46,762 nucleotides of DNA from a virus. Numbering within the stretch: position 1 is the stretch's first letter; the number at the start of each line of letters is the position of its first letter. The position numbers and the translations under genes were made by a program. Location of the stretch: positions 1-46,762 of IMG/VR virus record IMGVR_UViG_3300042861_000953. One strand, given 5' to 3'. The notes beneath the pieces are model-generated. The model worked only from the letters and a program-made list of their open reading frames with translations. It did no database searches and was not told the origin of the DNA. This document shows, in pieces, positions 6,538 to 13,924 of the stretch.

Positions 6538-6602
6538 TTCAGCCCCAACACTATTTCGATTATTACCGCCAGCAAGATTGCCATCGCTTCACCGATTTTC
6601 AT
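6534..6602 (-). CDS. 22-residue hydrophobic peptide
   Basis: ATG at 6602, inside the 3' end of the DnaA-like gene; stop overlaps the next ATG. The product starts MKIGEAMAILLAVIIEIV, one membrane-spanning segment. No clear ribosome-binding site. It fits the chain of overlapping small genes but is too short to be sure. Confidence 0.3.
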   Translation of the reverse strand: MKIGEAMAILLAVIIEIVLGLK

Positions 6603-6846
6603 ATCGTTTGATCCCGTGCATGATGGTCGTATGGTCGCGCCCGCCTAGCACGTGCCCGATTAGTTGATAGGGCGCGTTTAGCTCGTGCCGGGCTCGCCAC
6701 ATGATCTCAAACCGCGCCCAAGCCACGCCAGCGCGGCGGTTATGGCCTAAAAGATATTCGGTGGAGATGTTATGCTTCTCGGCCGTCTCCTGCGTTATCT
6801 GTTTTATTTGTCGGGCTAGGGCTAGGTGATAGGGCGTTAGAACCAT
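6589..6846 (-). CDS. Orphan DnaA domain IV-like DNA-binding protein
   Basis: 85 residues from the ATG at 6846, with CCGAGG upstream. The C-terminal half reads YQLIGHVLGGRDHTTIMHGI, the signature of DnaA domain IV (IGxxxGGRDHTTVxHA), which recognises the DnaA box TTATNCACA. The preceding helices (AEKHNISTEYLLG, then WARFEIMWRAR) match the rest of domain IV. The AAA+ ATPase domain is absent, so the protein cannot open an origin by itself. It may compete with host DnaA or act as a regulator. DnaA-box-like sites lie at the promoter of this operon (8601-8635) and at 8259. Confidence 0.82.
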   Translation of the reverse strand: MVLTPYHLALARQIKQITQETAEKHNISTEYLLGHNRRAGVAWARFEIMWRARHELNAPYQLIGHVLGGRDHTTIMHGIKRYENR

Positions 6847-7027
6847 GTTGACCTCGGAACATAAAATTGAGCGCGTGCGCGGCTGTCACAAGCGCCCGCT
6901 CGTCGGCGTAGGGCGCGTTAATGGTTAGGATTAGGGAGCCGTCGCGCCGATGCAGCGACAGCCCCTTACCTACCCGCCAGCGCGCCGTCAGGCCGCCGGG
7001 TTTGGTATCAAGATCAAGACGGAGCAT
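6770..7027 (-). CDS. Small hypothetical early protein
   Basis: 85 residues starting MLRLDLDTKPGGLTARWRVG, with a predicted beta-rich first half and a serine/proline-rich tail. Its start overlaps the end of the gene at 7014-7166 and its last 77 bp overlap the DnaA-like gene. The tail could be an incidental read-through. Not recognised. Confidence 0.55.
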   Translation of the reverse strand: MLRLDLDTKPGGLTARWRVGKGLSLHRRDGSLILTINAPYADERALVTAAHALNFMFRGQHGSNALSPSPSPTNKTDNAGDGREA

Positions 7028-7166
7028 GACCGCGCTTCTCCAGCTCGTTTATTATGATCTTGGCGCGGTAATCGTCCTGTTCTGTCTCTAGCAGGATGTT
7101 AAGCGCCTCGTCGGACAGCCAGTGCAATAGCTGGCTAAACTCAAAATAGTCCTTCATGCGGCTCAT
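7014..7166 (-). CDS. 50-residue helical acidic protein
   Basis: Starts MSRMKDYFEFSQLLHW, continues LSDEALNILLETEQDDYRAK and ends KRGHAPS. The pattern LSDEALxxLLETEQxxxRxxxIINEL resembles the charged small proteins behind the SNF2 genes. The ATG overlaps the TAA of the membrane peptide upstream (TAATG). Function unknown. Confidence 0.55.
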   Translation of the reverse strand: MSRMKDYFEFSQLLHWLSDEALNILLETEQDDYRAKIIINELEKRGHAPS

Positions 7167-7264
7167 TATAGGCCCCCCAGGATGTAGGTTAAGAAGAAGA
7201 ACAGAAGCGGAATTGCAAGCGCCGCCCCTATTGCAAAGGCGATCAAGTCAGCTTTGGTAATCAT
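7166..7264 (-). CDS. 32-residue single-span membrane protein
   Basis: MITKADLIAFAIGAALAI followed by PLLFFFLTYILGG is one hydrophobic helix with a short polar N-terminus. The start lies inside the upstream gene at 7248 and the stop overlaps the next start. Probably a real small membrane protein of the early operon; role unknown. Confidence 0.5.
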   Translation of the reverse strand: MITKADLIAFAIGAALAIPLLFFFLTYILGGL

Positions 7265-7538
7265 CACGGCACGCCTCATACACGTCTCGGCTGGCGCATA
7301 GGATGGCCTCGACCTGTCTAAAGAGCGGGTCAGTCTGTTCTATGCAGCGGTCAGGCTCTTTAGCCTTGTCGGCGCTTATTGTGAGGTGCTCCAGCTCTAT
7401 ATCGTATGGGCCGCCATCGTCGCCCGTGTCGCGGTCGCGGCCCTCCCACTGGTAGGTTATGGTCGCCTCGCCGTAGCAATAAAGCGCGAGCCCCGGCCAC
7501 GGCTGATATTCGTCTAGCTCATATGTAATATATGCCAT
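7248..7538 (-). CDS. Hypothetical early protein
   Basis: 96 residues from the ATG at 7538, which overlaps the TAA of the preceding gene. It begins MAYITYELDEYQPWPGLALYCY and is acidic with many aromatic residues (YQWEGRDRDTGDDGG). An ATG at 7553 is in frame but less well placed. Not recognised; the conserved style suggests a soluble beta-rich protein. Confidence 0.6.
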   Translation of the reverse strand: MAYITYELDEYQPWPGLALYCYGEATITYQWEGRDRDTGDDGGPYDIELEHLTISADKAKEPDRCIEQTDPLFRQVEAILCASRDVYEACRDDYQS

Positions 7539-7699
7539 TAGAGTCCGCTCCATTTGTCTGTCCAGTATTCTTCCGCCGCGTTAGTGTGCGCGTCCTGTAG
7601 GGTCTTATAGGCCACGTCCAGCAGCGGCGTGCGGTCTTGCTTGGCAAGATGATCTAACAGCGCTTCAAGCTGGTCGATTTCAATGGTCAATTCGATCAT
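7538..7699 (-). CDS. 53-residue helical protein
   Basis: Starts MIELTIEIDQLEALLDHLAK and ends EEYWTDKWSGL. It overlaps the upstream gene's stop and the downstream gene's ATG, so it is embedded in a coupled chain. Predicted helical; function unknown. Confidence 0.5.
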   Translation of the reverse strand: MIELTIEIDQLEALLDHLAKQDRTPLLDVAYKTLQDAHTNAAEEYWTDKWSGL

Positions 7700-8244
7700 A
7701 GCGTTGCCCTCAAGAATTGACGCGCGATCATTTCGGCGTTGTCCAGCGATGCGATGGACGCGGCGAGCGACAGTGACAAGCCAAACTTGGCTAAGAACGT
7801 CGCCAGCTCGTCGGGCGGCACTTTGGCTATGATAGCGGCGGCCTGTTCGAGCTTTGCTTTGGGCACGCGCTTGCGCGGTATTGCGGCGACAGGTTCGGCT
7901 TTGTCTGCTTTGGGCCAGCGGTAATCATTGAGCATTTTAACTTCGGTCTGCACTTTGTTGCCGTTCTTCACCGGGCGGCCGTATCCGTCGACTATCGCCA
8001 CTTCCACGTTGCGCGGCGTCGCCGTTGCTTCAGCCAAAATAATCGGGCGCAACTTTTCGTTATACATTGCCAGTCGGGCGCGGCGCTTCTTAGTCTCTTT
8101 ATCGGGTTGCGGATTGCGCGCCGTTCCCGCCCGGCCAACGATGCTATGCGATAGCGCGTTAGCTTCCCACGCGACTAGATGGCCGGCATGATGCACGCCG
8201 GGTTTGTTCCATTGTTCGGTCATTACTTCTTTTAAGGTTGTCAT
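7696..8244 (-). CDS. Hypothetical early protein, 182 residues
   Basis: TAGGAG lies upstream of the ATG at 8244. The N-terminus (MTTLKEVMTEQWNKPGVHHA) is followed by a charged middle with VEVAIVDGYGRPVKNGNKVQ. A lysine-rich stretch (IPRKRVPKAKLEQAAAII) and a helical C-terminus complete it. No recognised family. A DnaA-box-like site (8259-8267) lies in its leader. Confidence 0.65.
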   Translation of the reverse strand: MTTLKEVMTEQWNKPGVHHAGHLVAWEANALSHSIVGRAGTARNPQPDKETKKRRARLAMYNEKLRPIILAEATATPRNVEVAIVDGYGRPVKNGNKVQTEVKMLNDYRWPKADKAEPVAAIPRKRVPKAKLEQAAAIIAKVPPDELATFLAKFGLSLSLAASIASLDNAEMIARQFLRATL

Positions 8245-8258
8245 GTCGTTTGCTCCTA

Positions 8259-8267
8259 TGTGGATAC
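8259..8267 (-). promoter_or_regulatory. DnaA-box-like site
   Basis: The minus strand reads GTATCCACA, one mismatch from the DnaA box TTATCCACA, 15 bases upstream of the gene at 8244. It is followed by the same TAACxTATCCACA context as the site at 8601. Confidence 0.45.
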
Positions 8268-8309
8268 GTTACAATAAAGGCGACGCCATTGTCTAGCGCC
8301 GCCTGTTAG

Positions 8310-8582
8310 TTATCGCGGTACTCTGATTCCATCGAAAAACGGTGATTCGTTGCCGTCTTTTAGGCGCACAAACCAGTCGCCCTTGCGCTGATAGACACCA
8401 AAGCCAAGTCCGAATTGCGTGGCCGCTTGGTTCATCTTGCGCTTGGTTGTCGCGGTTTGCCAACCGCCGCTGTTTAATGTGACCATATTTTCATCCCATG
8501 ACACAATGCGGGTTGACACGTATGTCACGCCGTTGTTGTCCCATGTTGTGCGATAGTTTGAGAGTTTATCCATTCTTGGCAT
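8310..8582 (-). CDS. Small conserved phage protein of unknown function
   Basis: 90 residues; AGGGAG lies eight bases before the ATG at 8582. Its core, SGGWQTATTKRKMNQAATQFG, with FGVYQRKGDWFVRL after it, is a pattern I recall from small early proteins of many phages and prophages of Gram-negative bacteria. It is the first gene of the leftward operon, directly after the strong promoter at 8614-8641. No function is known for the family. Confidence 0.72.
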   Translation of the reverse strand: MPRMDKLSNYRTTWDNNGVTYVSTRIVSWDENMVTLNSGGWQTATTKRKMNQAATQFGLGFGVYQRKGDWFVRLKDGNESPFFDGIRVPR

Positions 8583-8600
8583 TGTCTTGGCTCCCTACAG

Positions 8601-8635
8601 TGTGGATATGTTATTTATAGGCCGATTGTGGATAT
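8601..8635 (-). promoter_or_regulatory. Pair of DnaA-box-like sites at the early promoter
   Basis: The minus strand carries ATATCCACA at 8601-8609 and again at 8627-8635, each one mismatch from TTATCCACA. One lies at the expected transcription start and the other within the -10/-35 spacer. A protein bound at either would be expected to block the promoter. The operon it controls encodes a DnaA domain IV protein. Confidence 0.5.
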
Positions 8636-8641
8636 CGTCAA
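8614..8641 (-). promoter_or_regulatory. Strong sigma-70-like early leftward promoter
   Basis: On the minus strand TTGACG (8636-8641), a 16-bp spacer and TATAAA (8614-8619). This is the best-matching promoter I found in the window. It fires into the operon 8582-6534. Confidence 0.7.
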
Positions 8642-8762
8642 GAAGTTTTTTACGAAAAAGCGAAAATAGTTGCGCGATAGTTAGAAAATAGTCGAGACGA
8701 CGTGGGGCTGGAGGCGAGGCGCGGCAAGGGAATAGTCGTATAGTCATATTGGTTTACTACTG

Positions 8763-8790
8763 TTATCAAAAGTGTAAATGTATACATAAT
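8763..8790 (+). promoter_or_regulatory. Candidate rightward promoter toward the terminase genes
   Basis: TTATCA (8763-8768), a 16-bp spacer and CATAAT (8785-8790). The -10 is good and the -35 is weak, as for a promoter that needs an activator. It lies between the inverted hexamer clusters. Confidence 0.35.
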
Positions 8791-8875
8791 AGGTAAAGGG
8801 TTAGGGCGATGTAAGTTTGTATGACTATTCGACTATATGACTATAAGGGCCTCGTCTCGCAGCGCTGCACACGAC

Positions 8876-8920
8876 GCCAGGTCGCCCTGTGATGACATGC
8901 CAGGTCGCCCTGTGATGACA
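8876..8920. repeat. 23-bp-period tandem duplication
   Basis: A 22-base unit, beginning GCCAGGTCGCCCTG and ending TGATGACA, occurs at 8876-8897 and identically at 8899-8920, one base apart. It lies between two GACTAT clusters. Confidence 0.85.
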
Positions 8921-9112
8921 GCTCGCAGCAACCTCTGATCTCGATGACTATATGACTATGTATGTCAACTTAACGTAATGCTTTAAGTCTACATTCATGA
9001 TGCTATGGGATTGTAAACGGGAGGGGGGCTGGGCCGAGGGATCTCCTTTAAGAAATACGTAGGCATTAAGAACAATTTTTATTTTTTATTTTTTCATGCT
9101 AAAAGTTTTATT

Positions 9113-9619
9113 ATGTTCGAAAGCCTACCTTATGAACCGCGCAAGATCGAAGCTACCGAAGCAGTGCTTGAGCGCATCTATCTCGCCGCCCGCAAAGGGC
9201 TGAAAGGCGACACGCTCGCCTACGCCGCTGGCATGACGCCGACCGAATACCGGCGGTTGGTGCAGTTCGACCCCATCGCGGAGTATGCCGAACAGAAAGG
9301 CCGCGCAGAGGGCGAGGCGGAAATGTCCGAAGTGCTGCACAAGGCCGCCCGCGAAGGTGACACTAAGGCGGCGCTGGACATTCTCAAACACGTGCATAAG
9401 TGGACAGCGCCACAGTCGGTGCAGGTGCAGGTCGAGCAGCGCATATCCATCATAGCGGCGCTAGAAGAAGCGCAGCAGCGCGTCATAGAAGGACAAGTAT
9501 TAGATGCAAGTGCCGATCTACTCAGCGGACGAAGAACAGAAGCTGATGGCGACCCTATGGTCGGCGCAGGTGAAGAACGATCCGGTCGCGTTCGTGAGGA
9601 TGGCGTTCCCGTGGGGTAA
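9113..9619 (+). CDS. Terminase small subunit
   Basis: 168 residues. The N-terminal helical part (ATEAVLERIYLAARKGLKGDTLAYAAGMTPTEYRRL) is a helix-turn-helix as used by small terminases to bind the packaging site. A coiled central segment follows. The gene overlaps the large subunit by 116 bp, so the acidic tail after about residue 130 is the alternative frame of the terL start. No Shine-Dalgarno is visible before the ATG at 9113; the region is T-rich. It forms the packaging motor with the next gene. Confidence 0.8.
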   Translation: MFESLPYEPRKIEATEAVLERIYLAARKGLKGDTLAYAAGMTPTEYRRLVQFDPIAEYAEQKGRAEGEAEMSEVLHKAAREGDTKAALDILKHVHKWTAPQSVQVQVEQRISIIAALEEAQQRVIEGQVLDASADLLSGRRTEADGDPMVGAGEERSGRVREDGVPVG

Positions 9620-11030
9620 GGCTGGCACGCCGCTGGAACACTTCACCGGCCCGCGCAAGTGGCAGCTTGAGGTCTTACAGGATCTGAAGGCCCATATAGC
9701 GGACAACAACGGCCGCCTTGACTTCGAAACCTTCCGCATGGCCACGTCATCCGGGCGCGGTATTGGCAAGTCGGCCCTTGTTAGCTGGTTGGTCATTTGG
9801 ATGCTGACGACTCGAATCGGCTCGACCACCATCGTGTCGGCCAACTCAGAAGCCCAGCTCCGCAGCGTCACCTGGGCCGAGATCACCAAATGGCTATCTA
9901 TGTGCCTTAACAGCCATTGGTTCGAGGTGAGCGCAACACGAGTGCTACCGGCCAAGTGGATTGCGGAACTGGTCGAGCGGGATCTGAAGCTGGGCACGCG
10001 CTACTGGGGCGTCGAGGGGCGGCTGTGGTCGGCCGAAAACCCTGACAGCTACGCGGGCGTGCACAACTTCGCGGGCGTCATGCTGGTGTTCGACGAGGCC
10101 AGCGGTATTGATGACTCTATCTGGGCGGTGGCCAGTGGCTTCTTTACAGAGAACACTCCTAATCGTTTTTGGCTTGCTTTTAGCAACCCCCGCCGTAACA
10201 GCGGATATTTCTACGAGTGCTTCAACAGCAAGCGCGACTTCTGGCGAAACAAGGTTGTTGACGCTAGAAGCGTGGAGGGCACTGATAAGGCAGTCTATCA
10301 GCAGATTATCGACGAATACGGACCCGACTCTTCTCAGGCCCACGTCGAGGTCTACGGAGCCTTCCCGAACGCATCGGATGACCAGTTCATACCGTCCTCA
10401 CTGGTCGCGGAAGCACAACAAAGGTCGCCATCGAAGGATCAGACTGCGCCGATAGTCGTGGGCGTTGACCCAGCGCGGTTCGGGGCGGACGCTACGGTCA
10501 TCGCCATACGACAGGGCAGGGACATCATCGGCATACGCCGCTACCGGGGCGACGACACCATGGAGGTGGTGGGGCGCGTCATTGACATCATAGAAGAGTA
10601 TCGGCCGACCTTGGTGGTCATCGACGAGGGCGGCCTAGGGGCTGGCGTCGTGGACCGGCTGAAGGAGCAGCGCTACAAAATCCGGGGTGTCAACTTCGGT
10701 ATGCGCAGCAGCAAGCCGATCATGTTCGGGAACAAGCGCGCCGAAATGTGGCACGCCATGCGGGAGTGGCTAAAGACGGCCAGCATCCCTAATGATCGCT
10801 TCCTAAAGTCCGACCTGACCGGACCGTTAATGAAGCCCGACAGTAAAGGGACTATATTCCTAGAGAGTAAGAAGGACATGAAGGCGCGCGGGCTGGCCAG
10901 CCCTGACGCCGCCGACGCTATCGCGGTGACGTTCGCGTATCCTGTGGCGCACCGTGAAGCGCGCGTAGACAACAGGCCAAGGGTCAGTTATGGTGGCAAC
11001 GCAGCCTCTTCAGGATGGATGGGACACTAA
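9504..11030 (+). CDS. terL: Terminase large subunit
   Basis: 508 residues; GAAGGA lies upstream of the ATG. The ATPase half has Walker A TSSGRGIGKS at about residues 81-90 and Walker B MLVFDEAS near 195. The nuclease half has VGVDPARFGADA, VVIDEGG and SPDAADAIAV, the three acidic clusters of an RNase H-like packaging nuclease. It translocates DNA into the prohead and cuts it. It is followed, with a one-base overlap, by a small basic gene and then the portal. Confidence 0.95.
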   Translation: MQVPIYSADEEQKLMATLWSAQVKNDPVAFVRMAFPWGKAGTPLEHFTGPRKWQLEVLQDLKAHIADNNGRLDFETFRMATSSGRGIGKSALVSWLVIWMLTTRIGSTTIVSANSEAQLRSVTWAEITKWLSMCLNSHWFEVSATRVLPAKWIAELVERDLKLGTRYWGVEGRLWSAENPDSYAGVHNFAGVMLVFDEASGIDDSIWAVASGFFTENTPNRFWLAFSNPRRNSGYFYECFNSKRDFWRNKVVDARSVEGTDKAVYQQIIDEYGPDSSQAHVEVYGAFPNASDDQFIPSSLVAEAQQRSPSKDQTAPIVVGVDPARFGADATVIAIRQGRDIIGIRRYRGDDTMEVVGRVIDIIEEYRPTLVVIDEGGLGAGVVDRLKEQRYKIRGVNFGMRSSKPIMFGNKRAEMWHAMREWLKTASIPNDRFLKSDLTGPLMKPDSKGTIFLESKKDMKARGLASPDAADAIAVTFAYPVAHREARVDNRPRVSYGGNAASSGWMGH

Positions 11031-11179
11031 TGCCTCTCGTTAAGAGCACCAGCAAGAACGCCTTCCGTAAGAACATCAAAGCGGAGGTAGCCGCCGGTAA
11101 GCCTGTCAAGCAGGCTGTCGCCATCGCCTACTCGACGAAGCGCGCAGCGGCCAAGAAGGGCAAGTCTTGTGGCAAGTGA
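11030..11179 (+). CDS. Small basic DUF6496-like protein
   Basis: 49 residues. The pattern KSTSKNAFRKNIKAEVAAGK followed by PVKQAVAIAYSTKRAA is that of short lysine-rich phage proteins of the DUF6496 type. The ATG overlaps the terL stop and its end overlaps the portal GTG start. It probably binds nucleic acid by charge; role unknown. Confidence 0.7.
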   Translation: MPLVKSTSKNAFRKNIKAEVAAGKPVKQAVAIAYSTKRAAAKKGKSCGK

Positions 11180-13286
11180 TGATGTAGTCGCCGCTGGCAA
11201 AGTCTCCGAAAGCGGAGATCAAGATCGCCTTGCAACTATGCGTCATCGGTTCACGGTGGCGCAGGCCGCTTATTCGGACAGCCGCGAGGATGAGCTAGAC
11301 GATCTGCGGTTCATGGCGGGCTCGCCGGACAACGCATGGCAGTGGCCGGCGGACGTGCTGGCGACACGCGGAGCCGTGCAGGGTCAGACGATCAACGCGC
11401 GGCCGTGCCTGACGATCAACAAGCTGCCGCAGCACGTGCGCCTCGTGACGAACGAACAGCGCCAGAACCGTCCGACCGCGCGGGTCATCCCCGCCGACGA
11501 GAACGCGGACCCGGAGGTCGCGGAGATCTTCGACGGTATCGTGCGGCACATTGAGTATATGTCCGACGCCGACGTGGCCTACGACACGGCCTGCGATAAT
11601 CAGGTCACATATGGCGAAGGCTATATCCGCATCCTGACGGAATATTGCAAAGAAGACTCGTTCGAGCAGGACATCCGCATCGCGCGCGTCCGCAGTAGCT
11701 TCAGCGTCTACATGGACCCGATGATCCAAGACCCGTGCGGTCAAGACGCGAATTGGTGCTTTATCACGGAAGACATTCCGAAGCGCGAGTATGAGGAACT
11801 GTATCCTGACGCGACGCCTGTAACGGGCATGATGAGTCAGGGCGTGGGCGACCAGACGCTATCGATGTGGGTCAGCCAAGAGACTGTCCGCATCGCTGAA
11901 TATTTTTACGTTGACACGCGCAAACATACGCTAAACCTCTACCCGGACAACATTACGGCGTTCGATGGCACGCCGGAGGACAAGCGCCTCAAGGCTGTCT
12001 ATGGCAAGCCGCTGCGCTCGCGCGAAAGCGACCGCCGCAAGGTCATGTGGATCAAGACCAACGGCTATGAGGTGCTGGAAGAGCGCGAATGGGCGGGTAA
12101 ATACATCCCCGTGATCCGCGTGATCGGCAACGAGTTCGAGGTTGACGGTCAGATCTACATTAGCGGTCTGGTGCGTAACGCTAAAGACGCGCAGCGCATG
12201 TATAACTATTGGGTCAGCCAGGAAGCGGAAATGCTGGCGCTGGCCCCGAAAGCGCCGTTCATTGGTTATGGTGGTCAGTTCGAGGGCTACGAAACCAACT
12301 GGAAAACGGCGAACACGAATAACTGGCCCTATCTGGAGGTCAATCCTGATGTTACCGACGGAGCCGGCAACCCGCTACCGCTACCTGAACGCGCCCAGCC
12401 TCCGATGGCTCAAACGGGCCTTATTCAAGCAAAGATGGGGGCTGGCGAAGACATCAAATCGACCACTGGCCAGTACGATAGTAGCATTGGGGCGACTTCC
12501 AACGAGCGGACGGGTCGTGCGATCCTCGCTCGGGAGCGGCAAGGCGACACGAGTACTTATCATTATGTAGACAACCTCGCGCGGGCGATAAAATACGTCG
12601 CGCGGCAGTTGGTCGATCTGATTCCGAAGATTTACGACACGCAGCGTGTCGCCCGCATCATTAATGTTGAGGGCGAAGTCGGCATGGCGCGCATCAATCC
12701 GGCCCAGCCGGAGGCGGTGCGGTCGATTCAGAACGACGAGGGCATTGAGATCATGAAGATCTACAATCCCAACGTCGGCACCTACGACGTGCATGTTTCC
12801 TCGGGTCCTAGCTACATGACGAGGAAACAGGAAGCCATGGACACCATGGGCCAGATCCTCCAAACGAACCCGGCGCTTTGGTCGGTTGCGGGCGATCTGT
12901 TCGTCAAGAACATGGACTGGCCGGGCTCTGAGACGATGGCCAAACGGTTCGAAAAAATGCTCGACCCGAAAGTGCTTCAGGAAACCGACGAGTCGCCGGA
13001 AGCGCAGGCTATGCGGATGCAAATGGAGCAAATGGCCAACGAAATGGAGGCCACAAACGCCCAGATCCAGCAGCTTATGCATTCCTATGAGATGCAGAAA
13101 TTGGCGATTGACGAGCAAAACAGCCAGATCAAGGCTTATGAAGCTGAGACGAAACGGCTGTCGGCCATGCAAAGCGGCCTGACGCCGGAACAAATTCAGG
13201 ATATTGTGCAGGGCACTATCGCGGCGGCGCTCGACACGGGTGATTTAGTGCCGGGCAGTGAGCCTATGCGGGAGATTGGTCAATGA
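11169..13286 (+). CDS. P22-type portal protein
   Basis: 705 residues from a GTG at 11169 (AAGAAGG upstream). The sequence LTINKLPQHVRLVTNEQRQNRPTARV and SSIGATSNERTGRAI matches the large P22 gp1 portal family, and the length is close to P22 gp1 (725). The C-terminal 100 residues form a glutamine- and methionine-rich coiled coil. It forms the dodecameric ring through which DNA enters and leaves. It lies after terL, in the usual order. Confidence 0.9.
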   Translation: MASDDVVAAGKVSESGDQDRLATMRHRFTVAQAAYSDSREDELDDLRFMAGSPDNAWQWPADVLATRGAVQGQTINARPCLTINKLPQHVRLVTNEQRQNRPTARVIPADENADPEVAEIFDGIVRHIEYMSDADVAYDTACDNQVTYGEGYIRILTEYCKEDSFEQDIRIARVRSSFSVYMDPMIQDPCGQDANWCFITEDIPKREYEELYPDATPVTGMMSQGVGDQTLSMWVSQETVRIAEYFYVDTRKHTLNLYPDNITAFDGTPEDKRLKAVYGKPLRSRESDRRKVMWIKTNGYEVLEEREWAGKYIPVIRVIGNEFEVDGQIYISGLVRNAKDAQRMYNYWVSQEAEMLALAPKAPFIGYGGQFEGYETNWKTANTNNWPYLEVNPDVTDGAGNPLPLPERAQPPMAQTGLIQAKMGAGEDIKSTTGQYDSSIGATSNERTGRAILARERQGDTSTYHYVDNLARAIKYVARQLVDLIPKIYDTQRVARIINVEGEVGMARINPAQPEAVRSIQNDEGIEIMKIYNPNVGTYDVHVSSGPSYMTRKQEAMDTMGQILQTNPALWSVAGDLFVKNMDWPGSETMAKRFEKMLDPKVLQETDESPEAQAMRMQMEQMANEMEATNAQIQQLMHSYEMQKLAIDEQNSQIKAYEAETKRLSAMQSGLTPEQIQDIVQGTIAAALDTGDLVPGSEPMREIGQ

Positions 13287-13639
13287 GCTGCGCAGATCTG
13301 ATCGGACATTTATTTTTAGCTAGGGACGTTGTTCATAGTGTCCACCTGAACACGCGGTCTTACGCTAAACACAAGGCTCTCGGTAAGTTCTATGAAAATA
13401 TCATCGGGCTAGCCGACGATTTGGCGGAAGCCTATCAGGGTCGACATGGCCTAATCGGCCCGATTACGCTGCATTCGGCCAAAAAGACCAACAATGTCGT
13501 TGAATTTCTTGAGGATTCGCTAAAAGAGGTCGAAGAAGCTCGAAAAGAGTTTGGCGACGACAGCGCGCTTCAGAATATTGTCGACGGAATCGTGGACTTA
13601 TACCTTTCCACGCTGTATAAATTGAAGTTCCTAGCCTAA
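13283..13639 (+). CDS. DUF5856-like helical protein
   Basis: 118 residues; the ATG overlaps the portal stop (ATGA). All-helical pattern with RDVVHSVHLNTRSYAKHKALGKFYENI and LADDLAEAYQGRHGLIG, resembling the ferritin-like DUF5856 phage family. Role in the virion or in infection is unknown. Position next to the portal is conserved in many P22-like podoviruses as far as I recall. Confidence 0.6.
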   Translation: MSCADLIGHLFLARDVVHSVHLNTRSYAKHKALGKFYENIIGLADDLAEAYQGRHGLIGPITLHSAKKTNNVVEFLEDSLKEVEEARKEFGDDSALQNIVDGIVDLYLSTLYKLKFLA

Positions 13640-13649
13640 GAGAGCAAAA

Positions 13650-13919
13650 ATGGCTTATTATCAGGAAATCGAAGCGTCTACGCAGCTTAAGGTCGGTCTG
13701 GCCAAGCTGAAGGGCATTTTTGCCTCTAGCGGCACCTCTGTCACAGTCGCGGTTTATGACTCTCCTGCGGCGTCGACCTCAGATCCTCTCGTTCTGGCGC
13801 AGTTCACGGCGGCGACGCCCGGCAACTACATCTTTACGGCTGAAGGAATCAGTCTGAATAAGGGCCTTTATGTCGTCCTTGGCGGCTCTAGTCCGAAAGT
13901 CACCGTCTTTTTCGAGTGA
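13650..13919 (+). CDS. Small beta-rich virion-associated protein
   Basis: 89 residues, AGAGCAAAA upstream. The sequence alternates hydrophobic and polar residues (VTVAVYDSP, GLYVVLGGSSPKVTVFFE), as in small immunoglobulin-like or jelly-roll domains. It precedes the fibre gene. Not recognised; a fibre or head-decoration accessory is possible. Confidence 0.5.
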   Translation: MAYYQEIEASTQLKVGLAKLKGIFASSGTSVTVAVYDSPAASTSDPLVLAQFTAATPGNYIFTAEGISLNKGLYVVLGGSSPKVTVFFE

Positions 13920-13924
13920 TCTAA

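Larger units (their letters stand above)
8667..8959. repeat. Ten-copy hexamer array in inverted clusters
   Basis: ATAGTT/ATAGTC starts at 8667, 8678 and 8689 (11-bp spacing) and at 8732 and 8740 (8-bp spacing). The reverse form GACTAT starts at 8823, 8831 and 8839 and at 8946 and 8954 (all 8-bp spacing). The two orientations face each other across a candidate promoter at 8763-8790. Confidence 0.8.
8642..9112. other. Non-coding control region, possible origin or operator array
   Basis: About 470 bp without a convincing gene, between the leftward early operon and the rightward terminase genes. It holds ten GACTAT/ATAGTC-type hexamers, a 23-bp tandem repeat, a candidate rightward promoter (8763-8790) and, at about 9060-9112, a very A+T-rich stretch with several runs of T. 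Iterated short sites next to an AT-rich segment are typical of origins and of operator arrays; the sequence does not decide between them. Confidence 0.5.

Noticed and set aside
8667-8959. CRISPR array
   Set aside because: The repeats are 6-8 bp long and spaced by 8 or 11 bp, so there are no spacers of CRISPR size.
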